NCBI GenBank assembly: GCA_964587835.1
Contig: CAZPMN010000041.1
Location: forward strand, 1-18,869
Length of the DNA: 18,869 bases
Origin: Erginobacter sp964587835
GTDB taxonomy: Bacteria; Auribacterota; Erginobacteria; Erginobacterales; Erginobacteraceae
Direction of reading: 5' to 3'
Part shown: piece after piece, positions 6,879 through 13,185 of the stretch
Layout of the letters: the number at the start of each line of letters is the position of its first letter
How positions within the stretch are numbered: the first letter of the stretch is position 1
The notes under the pieces: generated by a model
Told to the model about the DNA's origin: nothing
The model's input: the letters and a program-made list of their open reading frames with translations, nothing else
Database searches by the model: none
Position numbers and translations under genes: made by a program

Positions 6879-7402
6879 GCGGCGTCGAACTCCCTCAGGG
6901 CGATGATGGTTTTGCTGTCGAGGATCTCCCCGGTCTCGATCCGGCGTCGGACTTCCTCCAGGGGGAGAACGACCGATTCCAGCCCGGTTTCGTCGCCGGT
7001 CTGCCCCCCGGCCGGGGAGAGGTCGTCGGCCTGGAAGATATGGATGATCTCATCGCTGATCCCTACTGAAGAGTAGTAGCTGCGCAGATGAGTCAGCCGT
7101 CCGGCCCGGTAACCGGTCTCCTCGATCAATTCCCGGCGGATCGACTCTTCCGGGGACTCGCCGGGCTCGAGTTTCCCGGCCGGAATCTCCAGGGTCAGCC
7201 GCCCGGCCGCCGCCCGGTACTGACGGACCAGGATCACCCGGCGATCGGGGAGGAGGGGGAGCGCCGCGGCCGCCCCCGGGTGTTCGAGGATGATCCGTTC
7301 CTTCTCCTGCCCGTTGGGATATCCGACCCGGTAGCGGCGAAGGCGGAAGAAGGGTCCCCGGAGGATTATTTCGCCTTTAGTCAACCGGTGGTTTTTCGGC
7401 AT
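6869..7402 (-). CDS. Nudix hydrolase, ADP-ribose pyrophosphatase-like
   Basis: This is probably a soluble Nudix enzyme cleaving ADP-ribose or a related nucleoside diphosphate sugar to AMP and sugar phosphate. At 177 aa it has the usual length of the NudF/ADP-ribose pyrophosphatase group. The Nudix box is complete: G76-x5-E82-x7-R90-E91-L-I-E94-E95-T-G97-Y98, binding the catalytic metals. QYRAAAGRLTLEIPAG just before it, and the spacing to the SVGISDEIIHIFQA segment, are characteristic of the ADP-ribose branch. The start is supported by GTGAGGT a few bases upstream on the minus strand. It is divergent from leuC and convergent with argA, so it is a single-gene unit. Substrate assignment is by family resemblance only. 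Confidence 0.88.
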   Translation of the reverse strand: MPKNHRLTKGEIILRGPFFRLRRYRVGYPNGQEKERIILEHPGAAAALPLLPDRRVILVRQYRAAAGRLTLEIPAGKLEPGESPEESIRRELIEETGYRAGRLTHLRSYYSSVGISDEIIHIFQADDLSPAGGQTGDETGLESVVLPLEEVRRRIETGEILDSKTIIALREFDAASR

Positions 7403-7494
7403 ATTGACCTCACTTTCTCTTCCGCCGTTCGGGCGAAGAGATGCTCCGGAGCCTTTGTTCTGCTGCCCGGACCAGCGCGTCGTCCGGAAAAATA

Positions 7495-7522
7495 TTGAAC
7501 AAAGCGGGCAGGAGACTATAAT
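7495..7522 (+). promoter_or_regulatory. Sigma-70-type promoter for leuC
   Basis: TTGAAC (7495-7500), a 16-bp spacer, and a perfect TATAAT (7517-7522) make the best promoter match in the window. It lies in the divergent Nudix-leuC intergenic region and would give a leader of about 150 nt before leuC. I see no leucine-rich leader peptide and no T-box in that leader. Confidence 0.6.
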
Positions 7523-7634
7523 CCCTCACCCCTCGGGAAAGCCCCCCGCCCGGTTCTTTGTCTCGGCCGCGAGGCGAAGAAGAAGATCATTATAACTGCA
7601 ACGGCGGGCTGGTTACCAGACAATACGCATACTT

Positions 7635-7666
7635 GGCGGGAAGATCCGTTCGCTTATCTTCCCGCC
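7635..7666 (+). promoter_or_regulatory. Perfect 11-bp hairpin before the leuC ribosome-binding site
   Basis: GGCGGGAAGAT (7635-7645) pairs perfectly with ATCTTCCCGCC (7656-7666) across a 10-nt loop. The stem ends at the base before the ribosome-binding site GGGAG (7667-7671) and 13 nt before the ATG. No T-run follows, so it is not a standard terminator. It may modulate translation or RNA stability of leuC. Confidence 0.55.
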
Positions 7667-7679
7667 GGGAGATGAGAAA

Positions 7680-8948
7680 ATGGAAATGACAATGGCGGAG
7701 AAGATACTGGCCGCCCACTGCGGAAGGAAGTCGGTCCGGCCGGGCGAGATCGTAATGGCCCGGCTCGACCTGGCCCTGGGTAACGACATCACTGCTCCGC
7801 TGGCGATCAAAACCTTCGGCGAGACCGGGACCCAAGAGGTCTTCGACCGGGAGAAGGTCGCCCTGGTCTGCGATCACTTCGTCCCCAACAAGGATATCCG
7901 ATCGGCCGAGCAGTGCAAGGTGCTCCGGGACTTCGCCGGCCAGCAGCAGATCACCCACTTCTATGACGTGGGCACGATGGGGATCGAACACGCCCTTCTC
8001 CCCGAGCAGGGAATAGTCCTTCCCGGTGACCTGGTGATCGGGGCCGACAGTCACACTTGTACTTACGGCGCCCTGGGGGCCTTTGCCACCGGGGTCGGTT
8101 CCACCGACCTGGCCGCGGCGATGATCAGCGGCCAGGCCTGGTTCCGGGTGCCGCGGACCATCCGCTTCGAATACCGGGGAAAGCCGGGGCCGTGGGTCGG
8201 AGGGAAGGACCTGATCCTCTTTACCATCGGGAAGATCGGGGTGGATGGGGCCAACTACGCGGTGATGGAATTCATCGGGGAGACGATCGAGAAGCTTTCG
8301 ATGGACGGCCGGTTCACGATGGCCAATATGGCGATCGAGGCCGGGGCCAAGACCGGGATCTTTCCCCCCGACCGGATAACCGAAGAGTACGTCAGAGAGA
8401 GAGCTCGGCGGGAGTATACGGTCTATCGGTCCGACCCCGCCGCCGATTTCGCGGAGACGATTGAAATCGACGTCTCGGCGATTGAGCCGGTGGTCGCCTT
8501 CCCCCATCTCCCCTCTAACGTGAGACCGGTTCGGGAGGCGAAGGGGGTGAAGATAGACCAGGCGGTGATCGGTTCCTGCACCAACGGTCGGATCGAGGAT
8601 CTCCGCCAGGCGGCGGAGATACTGAAAGGGCGGAAGGTCTCGCCTAAGGTCCGGACTCTGGTCTTCCCCGGGACCCAGCGGATTTATCTGGAGGCGGTCC
8701 GGGAGGGCCTGGTCGAGATCTTCATTGAGGCGGGAGTGGCAGTCTCCACCCCGACCTGCGGACCCTGCCTGGGCGGCCATATGGGGGTTCTGGCGGCCGG
8801 GGAGCGGGCGGTGGCGACCACCAACCGCAACTTTGTCGGGAGGATGGGACATCCCGAGAGCGAGGTCTATCTCTCGGGGCCCGCGGTGGCGGCGGCCTCG
8901 GCGGTCGCCGGGGAGCTGGTCCATCCCGACGAGGTAGTTGGGGAATAA
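7680..8948 (+). CDS. leuC: 3-isopropylmalate dehydratase large subunit
   Basis: This is the catalytic, iron-sulfur subunit of isopropylmalate isomerase, which converts 2- to 3-isopropylmalate in leucine synthesis. Its 422-aa length matches the shorter (archaeal/Clostridium-type) LeuC class. Cluster ligands are C300 (GSCTNGR), C360 and C363 (TPTCGPCLGGHMG). Substrate-site motifs include NDITAPLAI (35-43) and GADSHTCTYGALGAFATGVG (121-140). The start at 7680 gives the family-typical N-terminus (MEMTMAEKILAAH) with GGGAG upstream. Homoaconitase or methyl-transferring paralogues of the same fold cannot be excluded from sequence alone, but leuD and leuB follow on the same strand. leuC and leuD are separated by 334 bp of repeats, unusual for two subunits of one enzyme. 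Confidence 0.92.
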   Translation: MEMTMAEKILAAHCGRKSVRPGEIVMARLDLALGNDITAPLAIKTFGETGTQEVFDREKVALVCDHFVPNKDIRSAEQCKVLRDFAGQQQITHFYDVGTMGIEHALLPEQGIVLPGDLVIGADSHTCTYGALGAFATGVGSTDLAAAMISGQAWFRVPRTIRFEYRGKPGPWVGGKDLILFTIGKIGVDGANYAVMEFIGETIEKLSMDGRFTMANMAIEAGAKTGIFPPDRITEEYVRERARREYTVYRSDPAADFAETIEIDVSAIEPVVAFPHLPSNVRPVREAKGVKIDQAVIGSCTNGRIEDLRQAAEILKGRKVSPKVRTLVFPGTQRIYLEAVREGLVEIFIEAGVAVSTPTCGPCLGGHMGVLAAGERAVATTNRNFVGRMGHPESEVYLSGPAVAAASAVAGELVHPDEVVGE

Positions 8949-8952
8949 TCAA

Positions 8953-8970
8953 ATTCAATATCCAATATCC
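8953..8970. repeat. AATATCCAA dispersed repeat
   Basis: ATTCAATATCCAATATCC begins four bases after the leuC stop and matches 88-105 except near its end. It is part of a 334-bp leuC-leuD intergenic region made mostly of repeats. Confidence 0.55.
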
Positions 8971-9011
8971 GACAGGGGATAGCCTAGCGCGGAAGGGATA
9001 GCTATATTGAG

Positions 9012-9042
9012 ATTGCTTCGTCGCTACGCTCCTCGCAATGAC
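9012..9042. repeat. Dispersed palindromic repeat, short-centre form
   Basis: ATTGCTTCGTCG, CTACGCT, then CCTCGCAATGAC: the simple form of the family also found in the array at 3175-3463. Here it is a single copy. Confidence 0.75.
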
Positions 9043-9089
9043 AGCGCGAGCGAAAGTCTTCGGGCCTTCTCACGATGACCGGGAGATGG

Positions 9090-9143
9090 AGATTGAGTAG
9101 CCTGTCCCGAGCTTCAGCGAGGGATCCCGCTCCTCGCAATGAC
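9090..9143. repeat. Dispersed palindromic repeat, chimeric centre
   Basis: GAGATTG at the left and CGCTCCTCGCAATGAC at the right belong to the common family. The interior (about 9098-9127) is replaced by a different segment with the imperfect palindrome TCCCGAGCTTCAGCGAGGGA. The left arm is only partly conserved. Confidence 0.5.
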
Positions 9144-9177
9144 CTGGGGGAGATGGCATTCTGGGATGCCGGTACTT

Positions 9178-9215
9178 GGTTATTGGACATTCCTTGTTGG
9201 TTATTGGATATTCAG
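9178..9215. repeat. Inverted AATATCCAA-type repeat
   Basis: GGTTATTGGACATTCC followed by TTGTTGGTTATTGGATATTC is the reverse complement of the sequence type at 1-20. It contains two near-identical halves (GGTTATTGGA twice). Confidence 0.6.
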
Positions 9216-9236
9216 AAATAAGGTATTAATTCTGTA

Positions 9237-9277
9237 TCTCCCTAACCCGATTTATGTGTAAATCGGGTTAAAGGAGA
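9237..9277 (+). promoter_or_regulatory. Hairpin that could sequester the leuD ribosome-binding site
   Basis: TAACCCGATTTA (9243-9254) and TAAATCGGGTTA (9259-9270) form a perfect 12-bp stem with a TGTG loop. Outside a small 1x2 internal loop, TCTCC (9237-9241) is complementary to GGAGA (9273-9277), which is the leuD Shine-Dalgarno. The full fold would therefore bury the ribosome-binding site. There is no T-run. Confidence 0.55.
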
Positions 9278-9282
9278 GGGAT

Positions 9283-9786
9283 GTGAAGTTTACCGGAAAA
9301 GTCTGGAAGTTCGGAGATAACGTCAATACCGACGAGATCCTGGCGGCCCGCTACCTGGTGACCGTGGACCCCGAGGAGATGGGGCGGCACCTGATGGAGG
9401 ATATCCGTCCCGGTTTCTTCGAGGAAATCTCCCCGGGGGATATCATCGTCGCCGGGAAGAACTTCGGCTGCGGATCCTCCCGGGAGCATGCCCCCCTGGC
9501 CATTAAGGGGGCGGGGATTACGGCCGTGGTCGCCGCCGGCTACGCCCGGATCTTCTACCGCAACGCCTTCAATATGGGACTGCCCATCTTTGAATCCCCC
9601 CCGGCCGCGGCGGAACTGGCCGAGGGTGATCGGATCGAGATAGACGCCGACACCGGTTCGGTGACTGATCTCGAGTCCGGGAAGGTCTTTCCGGCTCAGC
9701 CGGTCCCCGAGTTCATGCAGGATCTGGTCCGGGCCGGGGGGTTGATTAATTACATGAAATCCCGCCGGGGAAAACAACAACGATAA
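9283..9786 (+). CDS. leuD: 3-isopropylmalate dehydratase small subunit
   Basis: This is the swivelling small subunit that completes the LeuC isopropylmalate isomerase. At 167 aa it has the length of the archaeal-type LeuD that pairs with ~420-aa LeuC. Family features are the N-terminal NVNTDEILAARYL and the substrate-recognition segment GKNFGCGSSREHAPLAIKGAG (from about residue 58). The start is GTG at 9283: the ATG two bases earlier meets TGA at once, and AAGGAGAGGG (9271-9280) is correctly spaced for the GTG. A 12-bp hairpin lies directly upstream and may control its translation separately from leuC. leuB follows after 14 bp. The last residues (KSRRGKQQR) are basic and not conserved in the family as I know it. 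Confidence 0.93.
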   Translation: MKFTGKVWKFGDNVNTDEILAARYLVTVDPEEMGRHLMEDIRPGFFEEISPGDIIVAGKNFGCGSSREHAPLAIKGAGITAVVAAGYARIFYRNAFNMGLPIFESPPAAAELAEGDRIEIDADTGSVTDLESGKVFPAQPVPEFMQDLVRAGGLINYMKSRRGKQQR

Positions 9787-9800
9787 GGAGTTCGATACGC

Positions 9801-10865
9801 ATGACTACCACTTATCCAATCGCGGTGATCGGCGGCGACGGCACCGGGCCGGAGGTAGTGGCCGAGGGGATCAAGGTGATGGAGGTTCTGGCCGACCGCT
9901 TCGATCTGAAGTTTGAATGGCATCACTACGATCTCGGCGGGGAGAGATACCTGAAGACCGGGGAGATCCTTCCCGAAACGGCCTTCGAGGAACTGAAGAA
10001 GTTCCGGGCCATCTACCTGGGAGCGATCGGCCACCCCGAAGTCAAGCCGGGGATCCTGGAGAAGGGACTCCTCCTTGAGCTTCGTTTCCGGATGGAGCAG
10101 TACATCAACCTCCGGCCGGTCAAGCTCTACCCGGGGGTGGCCACCCCGCTGAAAGACAAGGGGCCGGAGGATATCGATTTCGTGGTCATCCGGGAGAACA
10201 ACGAGGGGCTCTATTTAGGGGCGGGGGGTTTCTTCAAGAAGGGAAGCGCCCAGGAGGTGGCGGTTCAGGAGAGCATCAACACCAGGTTCGGGGTCGAGCG
10301 CTGCCTTCGTTACGCCTTTGACCTGACCCGGAAGCGTAACCGAAAGAAGATGCTCACTCTCTGCGGGAAGACCAACGTTCTCACCTACGCCTTCGACCTC
10401 TGGGAGCGGGCCTTCCACGAAATCGGGGCGGAGGATTACCCGGAGATCAAGCGGGATTACGCCCACGTCGACGCCACCTGCATGTGGATGATCAAGAACC
10501 CCGAGTACTTTGACGTGATCGTCACCGACAATATGTTCGGCGATATCATCACCGACCTCGGCGCGATGATCCAGGGGGGGATGGGGATCGCCGCCGGCGG
10601 AAATATCAACCCCGAGGGTACCTCGATGTTCGAGCCGATCGGCGGATCGGCCCCCAAGTACACGGGACAGAAAAAGATCAACCCCCTGGCCGCGATCTCC
10701 GCCGGACAGATGATGGTCGATTTCCTCGGCGAGGACGCCGCCGCCGCGGCGCTGGAAGAGGCGATCGTCAAAACCTGCCGGAAACTGGATAGTCTTTCGG
10801 CCGGGAAGATGGGTTACAACACTGAAGAGGTGGGTGACCTGGTGGCGGGATTTGTTGGGGAATAG
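9801..10865 (+). CDS. leuB: 3-isopropylmalate dehydrogenase
   Basis: It oxidatively decarboxylates 3-isopropylmalate with NAD+, the third step specific to leucine. At 354 aa the chain resembles the actinobacterial-type LeuB: GDGTGPEVVAEG (13-24), the loop LLLELRFRMEQYINLRPVKLYPG, and the C-terminal block DNMFGDIITDLGAMIQGGMG followed by EPIGGSAPKYTGQ. The same superfamily holds isocitrate and tartrate dehydrogenases; the LLLELR loop and the leuCD context favour LeuB. AAGGAG directly upstream supports the start, 14 bp after leuD, so leuD and leuB are co-transcribed. The TAG stop falls inside a GGGGAAT/AGGGAAT heptamer repeat that continues downstream. Confidence 0.92.
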   Translation: MTTTYPIAVIGGDGTGPEVVAEGIKVMEVLADRFDLKFEWHHYDLGGERYLKTGEILPETAFEELKKFRAIYLGAIGHPEVKPGILEKGLLLELRFRMEQYINLRPVKLYPGVATPLKDKGPEDIDFVVIRENNEGLYLGAGGFFKKGSAQEVAVQESINTRFGVERCLRYAFDLTRKRNRKKMLTLCGKTNVLTYAFDLWERAFHEIGAEDYPEIKRDYAHVDATCMWMIKNPEYFDVIVTDNMFGDIITDLGAMIQGGMGIAAGGNINPEGTSMFEPIGGSAPKYTGQKKINPLAAISAGQMMVDFLGEDAAAAALEEAIVKTCRKLDSLSAGKMGYNTEEVGDLVAGFVGE

Positions 10866-10979
10866 GGAATGGGGAATAGTAAGCAGTGAGCGGTAAGCAG
10901 TGAGCGGTAAGCAGTGAGCAGTGAGCGGTAAGCAGTACTAAGCAGAGAGCGTGGCGCAGAGCGAATAGCGCCCGGAAAT
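10857..10979. repeat. Heptamer repeat array overlapping the leuB stop
   Basis: From 10857 the sequence reads in 7-bp steps: GGGGAAT, AGGGAAT, GGGGAAT, AGTAAGC, AGTGAGC, GGTAAGC, AGTGAGC, GGTAAGC, AGTGAGC, AGTGAGC, GGTAAGC (to 10933). It then degenerates into GCGCAGA-like units to about 10973. This copy has no hairpin block. It fills the leuB-asd intergenic space up to the asd ribosome-binding region. Confidence 0.85.
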
Positions 10980-10991
10980 AAGGCAGGTTCG

Positions 10992-12008
10992 ATGACGAAG
11001 AGATACAACGTGGTTTTGGTCGGCATTGGCGCGGTTGGGGCGGAAATTCTCAAGGTGCTCCACCAGCGGGATTTTCCCGTCTCCGAATTAAAGGTCCTGG
11101 CCCGCTCCACCCGGGAAGAAGAGATCGACGGTCGGACCTACCAGGTTCGGGCGGCGGCGGTGGAGGAACTCGAGGGGGCCGAAATTGTCTTTTTCGCCGG
11201 GACCGAGGGGGCGAAAGGCGCCTCGGCCACTTACGCCCCGCCCGCCATCGAGCGGGGCGCGGTGGCGATCGATAACGGAGGAGACTTCCGGCTCGACCCC
11301 GAAGTCCCCCTGGTCATCCCCGAGGTCAACCCGGAAGATCTCAAGGGGCATCAAGGGTTGATCGCCAGCCCCAACTGTTCGACCATCCAGATGCTGACCG
11401 CGGTGGCCCCCCTTTACCGGGAGTGCCGGGTGACCAGGATCATCACCTCGACCTACCAGGCGGTCTCCGGGACCGGCCGGGCGGCGCTCGAAGAGCTGGA
11501 CCGGCAATCCCGGCAGGTCCTGGCCGGGGAGGAGGAGGTGGAATGCCGGGAGTATCCCCACCGAATCGCCTTCAACGTCATCCCTCAGATCGGCGGCTTC
11601 CAGGAGCTGGGTTTCACCAGCGAGGAGTGGAAGATGGACCGGGAGACGAAGAAGATGCTTCACGACGACTCGATCCGGATCGCCTGCACTGCGGTCCGGG
11701 TCCCGGTCTTCAACGGCCACTCGGAATCGGTTTACCTCGAGACCGAGCGACCGCTTCCCGTGGAACGGGCGCGGGAGATCCTCTCCACCAGCCCCGGGGT
11801 GGTCCTGGTCGACGATCCGGAGGCCGGCCGCTACCCGCTGCCCGCCGACGCTTCGGGGCAAGACCCGGTCTATGTCGGGCGGATCCGCCGCGACCCTGAC
11901 ATCGCCAACGGTCTCCATCTCTGGATCGTCGCCGACAATATCCGCAAGGGGGCCGCGCTCAACGTGGTCCAGATCGCCGAGCGGATGATCGCCGATGGGC
12001 TGATCTGA
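10992..12008 (+). CDS. asd: Aspartate-semialdehyde dehydrogenase
   Basis: It reduces aspartyl phosphate to aspartate semialdehyde with NADPH, the branch to lysine/diaminopimelate, threonine and methionine. At 338 aa it has the family length. Active-site residues are present: C129 in ASPNCSTIQM, Q156 in TYQAVSGTG, and H243 in FNGHSES. Two departures from common Asd are visible. The dinucleotide-binding loop is GIGAVG (11-16) where the usual form is GATGAVG, one residue shorter. The usual SSAFR phosphate-site segment reads GGDFR (96-100). I recall a similar variant in Omnitrophota-type genomes. The order leuB-asd-truA is widely conserved. No strong Shine-Dalgarno precedes the ATG (AAGGCAGG lies nearest). 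Function is likely retained. Confidence 0.88.
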   Translation: MTKRYNVVLVGIGAVGAEILKVLHQRDFPVSELKVLARSTREEEIDGRTYQVRAAAVEELEGAEIVFFAGTEGAKGASATYAPPAIERGAVAIDNGGDFRLDPEVPLVIPEVNPEDLKGHQGLIASPNCSTIQMLTAVAPLYRECRVTRIITSTYQAVSGTGRAALEELDRQSRQVLAGEEEVECREYPHRIAFNVIPQIGGFQELGFTSEEWKMDRETKKMLHDDSIRIACTAVRVPVFNGHSESVYLETERPLPVERAREILSTSPGVVLVDDPEAGRYPLPADASGQDPVYVGRIRRDPDIANGLHLWIVADNIRKGAALNVVQIAERMIADGLI

Positions 12009-12011
12009 TAG

Positions 12012-12177
12012 AGTAATCAGTAATCAGTGGGCAGTAGGAAAATTGCAGTATCGCCCTCCGGGCTTGTGGGATCGGAATGCCTCCGGCATTCCTTGTGGAA
12101 GATGTAGTATCGCTCCGCTTGCAGCAAGGCGCAGAGAGCATAGCGCAGGGCGCATAGAGCAGAGCGCAGAGCGCATA
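12012..12177. repeat. Composite repeat, copy 2
   Basis: Type-A heptamers AGTAATC, AGTAATC, AGTGGGC (12012-12032) start four bases after the asd stop. The hairpin block (12049-12124) has GCCCTCCGGGC and GGAATGCC-TCC-GGCATTCC. Seven type-B heptamers follow in exact register from 12129 to 12177 (GCGCAGA, GAGCATA, GCGCAGG, GCGCATA, GAGCAGA, GCGCAGA, GCGCATA). It separates asd from truA on the same strand. Confidence 0.85.
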
Positions 12178-12231
12178 GTGCCACACAGCACCTGTCCGAA
12201 GAACCCGTCGCCAGCAGCAGGGCCGCCCGGT

Positions 12232-12972
12232 ATGCGTAGGATCAAGCTCACCCTGGAGTACGAGGGAACCCGCTATTCCGGATGGCAGGTTCAGAACAAC
12301 TCCGACACCATCCAGGGACGGCTGGAGGAAGCCCTGGGGAAGGTCCTGAATCACCGGGTCCGCCTTCACGGCGCCGGGCGGACCGATGCCGGGGTCCATG
12401 CCCGGGAGCAGGTGGCCCACTTCGATACCGCCTCCAACCTGCCGGCGGAGAGTATCCTCAAGGGGGCCAACACCCATCTCCCCCCCGATATCGCTATTTT
12501 TCGGGCGGAGGAGGTCGGCGAAGACTTCCACGCCCGCTATTCGGCTCACTCCAAGATATACCGCTACCGGATCCTGGTCCGGGAGATCCGCTCCCCCCTG
12601 GCCCGTCACCGGGCTTTGAGGGTGTCCCCGCCGCTCGACTACGAAAAGATGCGTTCGGCCGCCCGGTCTTTGATCGGGCGCCATGACTTCGCCGCCTTCA
12701 CGGCCTCCGGGTCCTCGGTGAAGGAGACCGTGCGGGAGCTGCGCCGGATCAATATCTCCGGGATCGGGGAAGACTGCGAGCTGGAATTCTCGGCCGACGG
12801 TTTTCTCTACCGGATGGTCAGGAATATCGTTGGGACCCTGGTGGAGGTGGGGAAGGGGAATCTCGACGCCGCCGAGGTGGCAAAGATCCTCTATTCCCGG
12901 GATCGCCGCCGGGCCGGGCCGACCGCGCCCGCCCACGGACTCTGTCTGGTGAGGGTGAATTATGGGGAGTAG
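12232..12972 (+). CDS. truA: tRNA pseudouridine synthase A
   Basis: It isomerises uridines 38-40 in the tRNA anticodon stem to pseudouridine. With the ATG at 12232 it is 246 aa, the normal TruA length, beginning MRRIKLTLEYEGTRYSGWQ as the family does. The open frame runs back to 12043, but that extension reads through the repeat and is not part of the protein. The catalytic aspartate is D52 in GAGRTDAGVHA, and FLYRMVRNIVGTL near the C-terminus is the conserved late motif. No clear Shine-Dalgarno is visible before the ATG. It lies between asd and, in many genomes, rplM-rpsI; here a minus-strand gene and repeats intervene. The TAG stop is part of a GGGGAGT/AGGGAAT heptamer array. Confidence 0.94.
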   Translation: MRRIKLTLEYEGTRYSGWQVQNNSDTIQGRLEEALGKVLNHRVRLHGAGRTDAGVHAREQVAHFDTASNLPAESILKGANTHLPPDIAIFRAEEVGEDFHARYSAHSKIYRYRILVREIRSPLARHRALRVSPPLDYEKMRSAARSLIGRHDFAAFTASGSSVKETVRELRRINISGIGEDCELEFSADGFLYRMVRNIVGTLVEVGKGNLDAAEVAKILYSRDRRRAGPTAPAHGLCLVRVNYGE

Positions 12973-13179
12973 GGAATGGGGAATGGGGAATAGTAAGCGG
13001 TAAGCAGTGAGCGGTAGTAAAATTGTGGTATCGCCCTTCGGGCTTGGGGGATCGGAATGCCTGCGGCATTCCTTGTGGAAGATGTGGCATCGCTTCGCTT
13101 GAAATTAGCTCGGAACAGCGATACTAGGGACTGGAGTAGTGAGCAGTAATCGGTAATCGGTGATCAGTGATCAGTGAGC
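12964..13179. repeat. Composite repeat, copy 3, between convergent truA and the ligase-family gene
   Basis: Heptamers from 12964 (GGGGAGT, AGGGAAT, GGGGAAT, GGGGAAT, AGTAAGC, GGTAAGC, AGTGAGC) overlap the truA stop. The hairpin block (13029-13101) differs from copy 2 at about seven positions over ~73 bp. A second heptamer array (AGTGAGC, AGTAATC, GGTAATC, GGTGATC, AGTGATC, AGTGAGC; 13138-13179) stops six bases short of the stop codon of the opposing gene. Confidence 0.85.
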
Positions 13180-13185
13180 ACCGGA

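Noticed and set aside
7590..8924. 444-aa minus-strand open frame opposite leuC
   Set aside because: It has low-complexity shadow composition (H, R, P, G, D), and leuC on the plus strand has all cluster cysteines.
12043..12231. N-terminal extension of truA
   Set aside because: The extra 63 residues are encoded by the composite repeat; the family start MRRIKLTLEYEG matches the ATG at 12232.
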